Of a stretch of 55,593 nucleotides of DNA, positions 24,823-32,729 are shown in pieces. Origin of the DNA: Chromatiales bacterium (GTDB taxonomy: Bacteria > Pseudomonadota > Gammaproteobacteria > Chromatiales > Chromatiaceae); assembly GCA_030145485.1 (NCBI GenBank), contig JAQYVP010000259.1, positions 1 to 55,593 of the forward strand, written 5' to 3'. The translations under genes and the position numbers were made by a program. The notes below the pieces were generated by a model. That model did not search any database. It had not been told where the DNA came from and saw nothing but the letters and a program-made list of their open reading frames with translations. Every line of letters begins with the position of its first letter. Position 1 is the stretch's first letter.

Positions 24823-25719
24823 TTACGCTCTCGGATGATGTTTCCGGTAAAGAGACTCAAGACGCTCCTTCGCCACGTGGGTATAGATCTGCGTGGTTGA
24901 GAGATCACTGTGCCCCAGCAACATCTGCACAACCCGCAGATCGGCGCCATGATTCACCAGGTGGGTGGCAAAGGCATGACGCAGAGTATGCGGTGAGATA
25001 TGGGTATGAATACCCGCTCTCTGCGCATGTGCCTTGATGCGGTACCAGAACGCCTGCCTGGTCATGCCACTGCCGCGGCGGGTAGGAAAAAGATCATCAC
25101 AGACTCTTCCCCTGAGCAGATCCTGACGGCAACCGGATATGAAATTCTGCAGCCACTCCAGGGCATCTTCACCCAGTGGAACCAGCCGCTCCTTGCTGCC
25201 TTTACCTGTCACCCTGACAACTCCCTGGTTGAGACTCACCTGTTCAGGGCGCAAGCGGATCAACTCCGAGACCCTCAAACCCGTGGCGTAAAGCACCTCG
25301 AACATGGTGCGATCACGAAAACCTTCCGCTGTCGAAAGATCCGGAGCCGCAAGTAGATCCGCGACCTGCTGCTCTGTCAGTGATTTGGGGAGAGGACGTC
25401 CCTGCCGGGGCATCTCGATCTGCAGGGTAGGATCGACATCGACCAATCCCTCCCTGGTTGCCCATTGATAGAACTGACGCGCAGAAGAGAGCAGTCTTGC
25501 TGAGGAACGACTGCTGTTGCCAGCCTCGGAAAGCGTGGCAAGAAAACCCAGCAACCCGGCGCGGCTTGTTTGCAGCAGTGAAGTGCTGCAACTGGAGTTC
25601 GTCCACTTAGACAGTTTCCGCAAGTCACTCTGGTAGGCATCGAGTGTATTTTTGCTCAAACCCCTTTCCATCCATAAGACATCCGCAAACTGCTCGATGA
25701 GTGCAACATCCTGTTTCAA
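24823..25719 (-). CDS. xerD: Site-specific tyrosine recombinase XerD
   Basis: The 298-residue recombinase resolves chromosome dimers at dif with XerC. The N-terminal SAM-like domain starts LIEQFADVLWMERGLSKNTL. The catalytic domain has the first Arg in YATGLRVSELIRLRP, the HxxR box in SPHTLRHAFATHLVNHGADL, and the His/Tyr end VQMLLGHSDLSTTQIYTHV with the nucleophile Tyr. The spacing and the RLVPLGEDA segment favour XerD over XerC. The ATG overlaps the ogt stop (ATGA), so they form an operon. Confidence 0.95.
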   Translation of the reverse strand: MKQDVALIEQFADVLWMERGLSKNTLDAYQSDLRKLSKWTNSSCSTSLLQTSRAGLLGFLATLSEAGNSSRSSARLLSSARQFYQWATREGLVDVDPTLQIEMPRQGRPLPKSLTEQQVADLLAAPDLSTAEGFRDRTMFEVLYATGLRVSELIRLRPEQVSLNQGVVRVTGKGSKERLVPLGEDALEWLQNFISGCRQDLLRGRVCDDLFPTRRGSGMTRQAFWYRIKAHAQRAGIHTHISPHTLRHAFATHLVNHGADLRVVQMLLGHSDLSTTQIYTHVAKERLESLYRKHHPRA

Positions 25720-26186
25720 AGGTCGACTCCTTCATGATGCAGCAGCCGGCGTTTGATATCGCTCATGACACCCGTCGTGGCGCCTGAGAAGCCACCCAGT
25801 CCCGAAGCCGCAACCACACGATGACAGGGAACGACGATAGGAGAGGGATTGCGGCGGCAAGCCTGGCCGACCGCACGTGCGGAACTCTTTAAACGGGCTG
25901 CAAGTTCACCGTAGGTCACAACATCACCAGCCGGGATTGCCAACAGGCTGCGCCACACACGCTGCTGAAATGCTGTCCCCGACAATTGTAGAGGCGTATT
26001 GGCTGACCACCGGCCAGTTTCAAAATAGCTGTGCAAAAAATCAACCGTCGCCGCTGCTACACGACTTCGAGCTTTTATTTCAGCAACTGGCGAGAGATTG
26101 AGATCGATCTGTGTCACCGCATCATCCCGCGTACAGATACCGATCAGGCCGACAGGTGTCGAGATAATTGCATCATAATCAGGCAT
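25716..26186 (-). CDS. ogt: Methylated-DNA--protein-cysteine methyltransferase (Ogt type)
   Basis: This suicide repair protein removes alkyl groups from O6-alkylguanine. The 156-residue protein has a ribonuclease-H-like N-terminal part and the conserved C-terminal domain: FQQRVWRSLLAIPAGDVVTY, an HTH segment with the Arg finger SARAVGQACRRNP, and the active site PIVVPCHRVVAASG with the acceptor Cys. The start at 26186 (MPDYDAIISTPVG) fits the family better than 26204. The stop overlaps xerD. Confidence 0.94.
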   Translation of the reverse strand: MPDYDAIISTPVGLIGICTRDDAVTQIDLNLSPVAEIKARSRVAAATVDFLHSYFETGRWSANTPLQLSGTAFQQRVWRSLLAIPAGDVVTYGELAARLKSSARAVGQACRRNPSPIVVPCHRVVAASGLGGFSGATTGVMSDIKRRLLHHEGVDL

Positions 26187-26235
26187 GAAGTAAGAGTTCC
26201 ACATAAGGTCTCAATAATTGCGCTTAGATTCGAGT

Positions 26236-26431
26236 TTCTAGTGAGATCAGGTCTCAGACTGACAAGGCATGAAAAAAACATTTTCTCTCGCAAAGCTTCC
26301 GCGTCCTGCTCACGCCCCTCACCTACGGTCCTTGTAGGCGAAGACGCCAAGACCGCCAAGAAAAACCTTTGGGTCCTTTGCGTTCTTAGCGAGAGATTCT
26401 TTTAAAACTTGACTCATTTGCAAGCATTTTA
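26236..26431 (+). repeat. Family A repeat, copy A3 (core inverted, right end truncated)
   Basis: It begins CTAGTGAGATCAGGTCTCAG and ends ACTCATTTGCAAGCATTTTA, lacking the terminal TCTCAAGGATTACTA. The core 26285-26395 reads CTCTCGCAAAGCTTCCGCGT and so on, the same inverted orientation as A1. It lies upstream of ogt. Confidence 0.82.
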
Positions 26432-26460
26432 GTGAATTGATGAATTCTGTGAGTTTTGAA

Positions 26461-26534
26461 CCACAGATGAACACGGATGCACACAGATACTGCTCCATCT
26501 CTTAATCTGTGTTTATCTGTGTTCATCTGTGGTT
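26461..26534 (+). repeat. Family D repeat
   Basis: CCACAGATGAACACGGATGC and TGTTTATCTGTGTTCATCTG, ending TGG, form complementary arms, giving a long hairpin. It sits 32 bp past the stop of the Kef-type gene and may end its transcript. Confidence 0.7.
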
Positions 26535-26566
26535 AACCCTTGCCGTTTTTCTTACTGCAATCGGCA

Positions 26567-27748
26567 TCAATCGAGCCTCAACTCATCCCGGGTTGCAATT
26601 GGCGTCGGCAGCCGCTGCACCACCCACCATGATGAGGCGATAAAAGTAAACAGAGTCGTAAACTGTATCAGATATCCGGTCTCATGGCTGATGCTGCCGG
26701 AATCCATCGCCACAACTGAAATCAACAAAGAAAACTCGCTCATCTGTCCGAGACGAATCCCGATCGCTGTCGAGCGTTTTTCAGACTCACCGATGCGCAG
26801 CAATAACCAGCGAAACACCAGCGGTTTGAGTAACAGGGTAACGGCGCACAGCACCAGTGCCGGCAGAATCACCCGGGCTGACATACCCAGATCCACACTG
26901 GCGCCAAGCGAGAAAAAAAACAGTATCAGGAAAAAGTCCCTCAATGGCTTCAGGCTTTCGGAGACAAACAGCGCCACAGGCGCGGACGCCAGCGATACTC
27001 CACCAATAAAAGCGCCGATTTCAGCGGAGAGACCCAACCAGCTTGCTAACTGCGCCATACCAAGACACCAGCCGATTGCGACCAGAAAAATAAACTCGCG
27101 GATCTTATCAAAACGAGCCATCAGGGGGATCAGCAGATATCTTGTCATGATCCATGTAAACAACACCAGCAAAGGCAGCTTCAGTAACAGCAACAACGGC
27201 TCAAGCCACTCCCTGTCAGTCACGCCGAGGCTTTCACCCGTGCCTTTCACCAGCACCAGCAATACCATCGCCAGCAAATCCTGTAACAACAGAATAGAGA
27301 TCACCACCTCACCTGTACGTTGATGGTGCAGGATCGATGTTGGCAGCAGTTTCAGTCCGATGATGGTGCTGGAAAAACTCATCACAGCCCCCACCAGCAC
27401 CGCCTCGAAGAAGGGAATGCCAAATAGCAACGACACCGTGAACCCGGCCAGCGCGAAGATCAATGAACTGGCGAGAGTCACCAGGGTCGTCTTTTTTACC
27501 ATCTGCAGCAGTTCGATCGGATTCAGGCTGAGACCCAGCAGAAACAGCAGGAAGATGATGCCGATATGGGCAATCTGCTTGATGACCTCAGGGTTGCTCA
27601 CTATTCCTGACACCGACGGCCCAAGCAAAACACCAAGCAGCACATAGGCGACGAGCAGCGACTGACGCGCGAACAACGCCACTGCCGCAATCACTGCGGC
27701 ACCGGTAAAGATCATAAAAAAAGTGAATAAAATCGTCTCTTGCAGCAT
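26567..27748 (-). CDS. Kef-type/CPA2 cation:proton antiporter
   Basis: The 393-residue membrane protein has ~12 helices of the Na+/H+ exchanger fold. Signature segments are LLVAYVLLGVLLGPSVSGI, GIIFLLFLLGLSLNPIELLQ, and SFSSTIIGLKLL with LLLQDLLAMVLL, where the QD pair is the ion-binding region of CPA2 transporters. FFFSLGASVDLG follows near residue 280. There is no C-terminal TrkA-N/RCK domain, so unlike KefB/C it lacks the visible nucleotide/glutathione sensor. K+/H+ or Na+/H+ specificity is unresolved. It is monocistronic and divergent from dksA. Confidence 0.9.
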   Translation of the reverse strand: MLQETILFTFFMIFTGAAVIAAVALFARQSLLVAYVLLGVLLGPSVSGIVSNPEVIKQIAHIGIIFLLFLLGLSLNPIELLQMVKKTTLVTLASSLIFALAGFTVSLLFGIPFFEAVLVGAVMSFSSTIIGLKLLPTSILHHQRTGEVVISILLLQDLLAMVLLVLVKGTGESLGVTDREWLEPLLLLLKLPLLVLFTWIMTRYLLIPLMARFDKIREFIFLVAIGWCLGMAQLASWLGLSAEIGAFIGGVSLASAPVALFVSESLKPLRDFFLILFFFSLGASVDLGMSARVILPALVLCAVTLLLKPLVFRWLLLRIGESEKRSTAIGIRLGQMSEFSLLISVVAMDSGSISHETGYLIQFTTLFTFIASSWWVVQRLPTPIATRDELRLD

Positions 27749-27903
27749 TGTGGATGCGCTATCGTTTGCTCCCCGTTTGAAACAATGCAGGGGATTATTG
27801 AAAAGTTACCATCTTGTCTAATAATAGACTGATTTTTCGAGATTTTCTGACGAAATAAGTAAGAATATGCAATCTGGATTATCAAGAAAATACCATTCAA
27901 ACC

Positions 27904-27942
27904 TTGTCGTATGCAGGCGTTTCTGATATACCTAGCGCGCTA
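27904..27942 (+). promoter_or_regulatory. dksA promoter with GC-rich discriminator
   Basis: TTGTCG and TATACC are separated by exactly 17 bp (-35 at 27904-27909, -10 at 27927-27932). They are followed directly by TAGCGCGCTA, a GC-rich palindrome where the discriminator lies. Promoters with such discriminators are typically repressed by ppGpp and DksA, which would fit autoregulation. The strong ribosome site GGGAGGA is at ~27966-27972. Confidence 0.55.
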
Positions 27943-27977
27943 AATAGAAAACTCATTACATATCCGGGAGGACTTCG

Positions 27978-28553
27978 ATGTCCGCAAAGAAAAAAGCTGT
28001 TGCAAAAAAGAAGGTGAGTAAAGCAACAGCAAAGAAAAAGGTTGCCGTAAAAAAGAAAACAACCGGAAAAAAGAAGGTTGTTGCAAAGAAAGTAGCCTCG
28101 AAGAAGCGCGCCGCCTCAAAAACACCTCAGCGTACAGGCGCAAAGGGTACACCTGATATCGAGCCATATAAAGAGAAGCGTGGTGAAGAGTATATGAATG
28201 AAAGGCAGGAAGCCCATTTTCGCACCATATTGTCTGCATGGAAACAGGGTTTGATGGAAGAGGTAGACCGCACCATGCACCACATGCGTGATGATGCTTC
28301 CAATTTTCCTGACCCGAATGACCGTGCAACCCAGGAGTCAGAATTCAGCCTAGAACTGCGCACGCGTGACCGTGAACGGAAATTGATCAAGAAAATCGGC
28401 CAGACAATCGACCGTCTCGATGATCATGATTATGGATGGTGCGACTCTTGTGGCGTAGAGGTTGGTATTCGTCGCCTGGAGGCACGACCGACAGCCACAC
28501 TCTGCATTGACTGCAAGACGATTCAAGAGCAAAAAGAGAAGCACATGGCATAA
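27978..28553 (+). CDS. dksA: DksA with lysine-rich N-terminal tail
   Basis: DksA binds the RNA polymerase secondary channel and works with ppGpp. Residues ~65-191 are a full DksA. The coiled-coil tip FPDPNDRAT keeps the two Asp needed for function, and a C4 zinc finger GWCDSCGVEVG ... LCIDCKT is intact. The first ~58 residues are an extra tail of repeated KKK/KKV/AKK units with Ala, Ser and Thr, resembling histone H1/AlgP-like tails, and E. coli DksA (151 residues) has none. The tail probably binds DNA, RNA or polyphosphate. A GC-rich-discriminator promoter lies upstream and gluQRS follows after a hairpin. Confidence 0.93.
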   Translation: MSAKKKAVAKKKVSKATAKKKVAVKKKTTGKKKVVAKKVASKKRAASKTPQRTGAKGTPDIEPYKEKRGEEYMNERQEAHFRTILSAWKQGLMEEVDRTMHHMRDDASNFPDPNDRATQESEFSLELRTRDRERKLIKKIGQTIDRLDDHDYGWCDSCGVEVGIRRLEARPTATLCIDCKTIQEQKEKHMA

Positions 28554-28563
28554 CCCACACCGC

Positions 28564-28587
28564 TGCCGGGAATCATTTTTCCCGGCA
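28564..28587 (+). terminator. Hairpin between dksA and gluQRS
   Basis: TGCCGGGAA-TCATTT-TTCCCGGCA is a perfect 9-bp stem 10 nt after the dksA stop and 10 nt before the gluQRS start. The loop side has a T run, but no long T tract follows. A terminator in the same position limits gluQRS expression in Shigella, so partial termination here is plausible. Confidence 0.6.
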
Positions 28588-28597
28588 TCCTCCTCCG

Positions 28598-29488
28598 ATG
28601 CTCTATCGCGGTCGCTTCGCCCCCTCTCCCACTGGCGCCCTCCATTTTGGCTCAGTCGTTGCTGCACTCGCCAGTTACCTTGACGCCCGGCATCAACAGG
28701 GTAAATGGCTGCTGCGTATCGATGACCTCGACACACTCAGGGAGCGTCCGGGAAGTGCGGCTCAGATACTCACGACACTCGAACACTTCGGCATGCACTG
28801 GGATGAAGAGGTCGTCTACCAGTCTCAACATCTGAGGCTCTATCAGCAGGCGCTCGCAGAGTTGCAAAACATCGGACTCGTCTATGGCTGCAACTGCAGC
28901 CGCAAGCACATTGCTGCAATTGCCACAGCAGGTATCGAGGGGTTCATCTACCCGGGCAGTTGCCGCGACCGCGGTATCAGTAAAACCACATCACACTCAT
29001 TACGACTGCGCACGAATAACCTGGATACCGTTTTTGATGATCGTATTGCGGGGGCAATCACACAATGTATCGAATCCGAGATCGGCGACTTTATTCTCCG
29101 TCGTGGCGATGGTATCTTTGCCTATCAACTTGCTGTTGCAGTCGATGACCACGAGCAGGGGGTAACGCATATTGTGCGCGGGGCAGACCTGTTGCACTCG
29201 ACTCCCCGTCAAATGTATCTTCAACGACTGTTGAAGATGCATCATCCTGTCTATGCACATCTTCCGCTGGTAACGAATGCCGACGGCAGTAAACTCAGCA
29301 AAAGCAGTGAAGCCTGGCCAGTTGATACCAGCAACCCGATCACAACACTCAACCAGGCGCTGAAATTTCTTGGCCAGCAACAGGTGCCGGCTGAGAGTGT
29401 CGAAGAGCTCTGGCCCCAGGCCATCCGTCAATGGGATATAGGGGCTGTCAAAGGAGTCATGAACCACAGATGCACACTGATATTTTGA
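28598..29488 (+). CDS. gluQ: Glutamyl-Q tRNA(Asp) synthetase
   Basis: GluQRS attaches glutamate to the queuosine of tRNA-Asp. The 296-residue protein is a truncated class I synthetase lacking the anticodon domain. The HIGH-like motif is RFAPSPTGALHFGS (~6-19) and the KMSKS-like motif GSKLSKSSEA (~230). The zinc site is in YGCNCSRKHI with later YPGSCRDR. The last eight residues (NHRCTLIF) and the stop come from a D repeat, so the native C-terminus has been replaced. Linkage to dksA is the usual gammaproteobacterial order. Confidence 0.95.
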   Translation: MLYRGRFAPSPTGALHFGSVVAALASYLDARHQQGKWLLRIDDLDTLRERPGSAAQILTTLEHFGMHWDEEVVYQSQHLRLYQQALAELQNIGLVYGCNCSRKHIAAIATAGIEGFIYPGSCRDRGISKTTSHSLRLRTNNLDTVFDDRIAGAITQCIESEIGDFILRRGDGIFAYQLAVAVDDHEQGVTHIVRGADLLHSTPRQMYLQRLLKMHHPVYAHLPLVTNADGSKLSKSSEAWPVDTSNPITTLNQALKFLGQQQVPAESVEELWPQAIRQWDIGAVKGVMNHRCTLIF

Positions 29489-29526
29489 CCTTTATTAATC
29501 GGTGTTTATCTGTGTGCATCTGTGTG
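29462..29526 (+). repeat. Family D repeat overlapping the gluQRS 3' end
   Basis: ACCACAGATGCACACTGATA and GTGTTTATCTGTGTGCATCT are D-type arms. The left arm is inside the gluQRS reading frame and encodes its terminal residues and TGA stop. Confidence 0.7.
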
Positions 29527-29561
29527 CGTGTATGGAAAAAAATAGCCGCTGCAATGAGCGA

Positions 29562-29608
29562 TTGATTTTGTTCTTGCTTTGTTCCATACTTGTCTGCAAG
29601 AGAACAAA
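29562..29608 (+). promoter_or_regulatory. lexA promoter and possible operator
   Basis: TTGATT and CATACT separated by 17 bp (29562-29567, 29585-29590) form a fair sigma-70 promoter. An inverted repeat TTTGTTC ... GAACAAA (29578-29584 and 29602-29608) overlaps the -10 region and start site. No enterobacterial CTGT-N8-ACAG box is seen, so this repeat is the best local candidate for a LexA operator. Confidence 0.4.
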
Positions 29609-29620
29609 TAGAGAATATCA

Positions 29621-30241
29621 GTGCCGATCAATCTTACACGCCGCCAGCAGGAGATCTATGAATTCCTGCAGGAGAATGAAGTTAGCTTCAAACATCCACC
29701 CACGCTTGCAGAACTCTGCAGTGCAATGCAACTCAGTTCACGGGGTTCGATGCATAAACAGATCAGTGCCTTGATCGATGCGGGATTAGTGGAGCCAATG
29801 CAGCAGAAAAAAAGAGGCATTCGACTGCGCCATAGCAGCACCCCGCCCCCTGCTGAAAACCCCGATCAGCTGCCGATGCTTGGCTACATTGCAGCCGGTC
29901 AGCCAATTGAAGCCATCAACACACCTGAATCCATTGGCATTCCCTCCTGGCTGCACAGCTCCAGGCCCTGCTACGTGCTTGGGATCAAAGGAGACTCCAT
30001 GATTGACGCTGGTATCTTCGATGGCGACAGAGTGATTATTGAGCAACAGGATCATGCACATAACGGTGACATCGTCGTAGCGCTGATCGATGGCTCGGAA
30101 GCGACCCTGAAGCGCCTGCAGCAAACTCCACAGGAGGTCATACTGCACCCGGCGAATGCCGCAATGGAAGCACAACACTACTCACACGAACAGGTGCAGA
30201 TCCAGGGCGTGCTTATCGGACAGATGCGGAAATATCACTGA
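29621..30241 (+). CDS. lexA: LexA repressor (SOS regulator)
   Basis: LexA represses SOS genes until RecA filaments trigger self-cleavage. The 206-residue protein starts with GTG at 29621 (MPINLTRRQQEIYEFL). It has a winged-helix HTH (residues ~1-70, with TLAELCSAMQLSSRGSMHKQ) and an S24 peptidase domain. The cleavage bond is A92-G93 in GYIAAGQPI, the nucleophile Ser126 is in KGDSMIDAGIF and the base Lys164 in EATLKRLQ. The recognition helix SSRGSMHKQI differs from E. coli (SPNAAEEHL), consistent with a different operator. No sulA or recA is adjacent. Confidence 0.96.
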   Translation: MPINLTRRQQEIYEFLQENEVSFKHPPTLAELCSAMQLSSRGSMHKQISALIDAGLVEPMQQKKRGIRLRHSSTPPPAENPDQLPMLGYIAAGQPIEAINTPESIGIPSWLHSSRPCYVLGIKGDSMIDAGIFDGDRVIIEQQDHAHNGDIVVALIDGSEATLKRLQQTPQEVILHPANAAMEAQHYSHEQVQIQGVLIGQMRKYH

Positions 30242-30294
30242 GGAAACTCTGATCGAATCGCTTCGCCCTATACGTCGCAGGTGAGGGGCAAGCT

Positions 30295-31443
30295 TCATGC
30301 TTGAATCAGATTCAACACAGTATCTGCAGCTTTTTGTGCAGCATTCTGCTGTAATTTCCTGTGTATCTGCATGTATCGACTCTTGATTTTATCAATCTGC
30401 TGTTGATCTGTCATGAGGCGCAGCAGCGCCGGAGTAATCTTCTCTGCCGTACACTGGTGTTGAATAAACTCAGGAGCCAGAGCTTCTCCGGCCAGCAAAT
30501 TCGCCATGGCAATGTAGTCCACCTTGATGCGCCGAAACAGCGTCAGCAGGCGATAGGTGATCGCATTGACACGATAACCGACCACCATCGGCTTCTTATA
30601 CAGCAGCGTCTGCAGAGTTGCAGTGCCTGACGCCGTCAGCACTGCATCCGCTGCTTCGAGCACCAGGTCAGCCTGTTTATCAATGAGAATGCAGTCGAGG
30701 GCAGGAACCAGCTCCTGTCGCTGCTGTTCGAACAATTCATGAATGTGTCCGTTCACCATCGGTGCGACAATTTTCAAATGCGGTATCTGCTGTGCAAGCG
30801 AGGCTGCTGCTTCAAGGAACGGCTTTGAGAGGCGTTTGATTTCACCGACGCGGCTGCCAGGAAGCAGCGCCAGCAGCGGAGCATCCAGGGGAAGCCCGAG
30901 CACCGCTCTAGCACTGGCAGGATCAGGATTCAGCGGTACCTGGTCAGCGAGTGGATGCCCCACATAGATACTCGGCACCTGGTGGTCTAGCAGAAACTCC
31001 TGCTCAAAGGGGAAGATGCTGAGCACCAAATCCAACGCCTCGCGTAGAATCTTCACCCTCCCCTGCTTCCACGCCCATACAGTTGGCGCAACGTACTGAA
31101 CAGTGGGGATTCCAGCCGCCTTCATCTTTTTTGCCAGGCCGAGGTTGAAATCCGGGGCATCGACGCCAATAAAGAGATCAGGAGGATTGTCGATGAAATG
31201 CTGTGCAAGCTGACGGCGAATGAGCAGCAGCTCCGGCAGGTGCGGCAACACCTCGATCAGCCCCATGACAGTGAGTTTTTCCATCGGATAGAGGCTTTGC
31301 ATCCCTGCCGCTATCATTTCCGGGCCACCGATCCCGCTGTAGGAGACATGGGGAATCCGTGCATTGATTGCCTGCATCAGGGCGGCGCCCAGATGATCCC
31401 CGGAAGGCTCTGCAACGACCAGCGCGATGCGTAATCCGGACAT
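30295..31443 (-). CDS. lpxB: Lipid-A-disaccharide synthase LpxB
   Basis: LpxB joins UDP-2,3-diacylglucosamine and lipid X, the glycosyl transfer of lipid A synthesis. The 382-residue GT-B-type protein begins MSGLRIALVVAEPSGDHLGA. It carries YSGIGGPEMIAAGMQSLYPM, VGHPLADQVP, ALLPGSRVGEIKRL, and the C-terminal TASGTATLQTLLYKKPMVVG. The start at 31443 fits family N-termini. An upstream in-frame ATG at 31494 would overlap lpxA by 11 nt. It is last in the fabZ-lpxA-lpxB unit. The usual rnhB/dnaE neighbours are missing, and lexA converges from the other side. Confidence 0.95.
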   Translation of the reverse strand: MSGLRIALVVAEPSGDHLGAALMQAINARIPHVSYSGIGGPEMIAAGMQSLYPMEKLTVMGLIEVLPHLPELLLIRRQLAQHFIDNPPDLFIGVDAPDFNLGLAKKMKAAGIPTVQYVAPTVWAWKQGRVKILREALDLVLSIFPFEQEFLLDHQVPSIYVGHPLADQVPLNPDPASARAVLGLPLDAPLLALLPGSRVGEIKRLSKPFLEAAASLAQQIPHLKIVAPMVNGHIHELFEQQRQELVPALDCILIDKQADLVLEAADAVLTASGTATLQTLLYKKPMVVGYRVNAITYRLLTLFRRIKVDYIAMANLLAGEALAPEFIQHQCTAEKITPALLRLMTDQQQIDKIKSRYMQIHRKLQQNAAQKAADTVLNLIQA

Positions 31444-31483
31444 GCCGGGCGCCTCTGAATGAAGCGATTCGTTCAGAACTTCC

Positions 31484-32248
31484 TCAACGCACAATACTGC
31501 GACGGCTGTTTTGCAGAAAGTCGACCATCACGGCAAGTTGCGGGGAGTTGAGTTCAGTAATCTGTTCGATAGCTTCGTCGAGCTTGAGTCCGCTATTGTA
31601 GAGCAATATATAGGCATCCTTGATGTGGCGTACAGTTTCAGCATCAAAACCTTTGCGCTTCAGTCCTTCACTGTTGACCCCCCTGGGGGTGGCAGGTGAC
31701 CCGGAAACCAGCAGGTAGGGGGGGACATCACGGTTGATCGCGGTTCCCATGGCGCTAAAGCTGTGTGCGCCAATCGAACAAAACTGGTGCACCAGCGTAA
31801 AGCCGCTAAGAATGGCATAATCACCGATATCAACATGCCCGGCTAACGAGGAGCCATTTGACATGATGATATGGTCCTTGAGCATGCAGTCATGCGCCAC
31901 ATGGGTATAGGCCATGAGTAAATTGTCATTGCCGATACTTGTTATCCCCTGGTCCTGCGCCGTGCCTCGATGGAGGGTTGCATATTCCCGGATGATATTA
32001 CGGTCACCGATTCTCAGCAGCGTATCCTCCCCCGAATATTTCATATCCTGGGGAATCTCTCCGATCGAGGAGAACTGGAAAATTCTGTTGTCTTCACCGA
32101 TAGCTGTGTTTCCCTGAATGACGACATGAGAAGCGACGCTTGTTCCCCTGCCAATTTTCACACCTGCGCCTATAACGCTGAAAGGACCAATACTGACCCC
32201 ATCAGCAATGTCACAATCTGCATCAATAATCGCAGAGGGATGAATCAT
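31484..32248 (-). CDS. lpxA: UDP-N-acetylglucosamine acyltransferase LpxA
   Basis: LpxA catalyses the first step of lipid A synthesis. The 254-residue left-handed beta-helix protein has hexapeptide repeats from [20 protein letters not shown] through INRDVPPYLLVSGSP, and a C-terminal helical part. Catalytic His lies in LMAYTHVAHDCMLKDHII. The start at 32248 overlaps the fabZ stop by one base (TGATG), and an ATG at 32269 would lie inside fabZ. Confidence 0.97.
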   Translation of the reverse strand: MIHPSAIIDADCDIADGVSIGPFSVIGAGVKIGRGTSVASHVVIQGNTAIGEDNRIFQFSSIGEIPQDMKYSGEDTLLRIGDRNIIREYATLHRGTAQDQGITSIGNDNLLMAYTHVAHDCMLKDHIIMSNGSSLAGHVDIGDYAILSGFTLVHQFCSIGAHSFSAMGTAINRDVPPYLLVSGSPATPRGVNSEGLKRKGFDAETVRHIKDAYILLYNSGLKLDEAIEQITELNSPQLAVMVDFLQNSRRSIVR

Positions 32249-32697
32249 CAGGTCTTCCGAGGTGTGCACATGATTTGTGCCGAGGCCGCCAGATTTCCGT
32301 CGACACTGGCCCTGGTATTGAACACCCAGATCGAGCTCCTTTGCTTGACAAAATCGACTTCCAGTCTCAACTGGTCACCGGGCTCAACAACCTGCTTGAA
32401 ACGCACCTTGTCGATACCGACAAAATAGTAAATCAGGCTTTTCCTGAGCTCCTCAGGCTGCGCCATCATGGCCAGCAAACCGGTACACTGAGCCAGAGCC
32501 TCGACGATCAACACCCCGGGCATCACCGGCTTCACCGGAAAGTGGCCTGCAAAAAAATGCTCATTGATGCTGACATTTTTAATACCAACCAGTCGCTGAG
32601 TCTCTTCGATCTCAATGACCCTGTCTACCAGCAAAAAGGGATAGCGATGTGGCAGGTACTCCATGATCTGCCGAACATCCATAACTGTTTCACTCAT
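32248..32697 (-). CDS. fabZ: 3-hydroxyacyl-ACP dehydratase FabZ
   Basis: FabZ dehydrates 3-hydroxyacyl-ACP in fatty acid synthesis and competes with LpxA/LpxD for hydroxymyristoyl-ACP. The hot-dog fold protein of 149 residues has [14 protein letters not shown] and the catalytic His/Glu segment [20 protein letters not shown], then AQ at the helix. ATG at 32697 has AGGAG 7 nt upstream. In the canonical order lpxD lies immediately upstream, between skp and fabZ. Here that position is a 440-bp repeat-filled gap. Confidence 0.97.
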   Translation of the reverse strand: MSETVMDVRQIMEYLPHRYPFLLVDRVIEIEETQRLVGIKNVSINEHFFAGHFPVKPVMPGVLIVEALAQCTGLLAMMAQPEELRKSLIYYFVGIDKVRFKQVVEPGDQLRLEVDFVKQRSSIWVFNTRASVDGNLAASAQIMCTPRKT

Positions 32698-32729
32698 CGA
32701 CAACTCCTGCTGAATAGTCTCAAATAAAT

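Noticed and set aside
24823-25719. XerD gene as an integrase of a mobile island
   Set aside because: Motifs and linkage fit the chromosomal XerD; no attachment repeats or island genes are nearby.
29502-29774. Plus-strand frame of 90 codons before lexA
   Set aside because: It runs out of a D repeat into lexA in the wrong frame.
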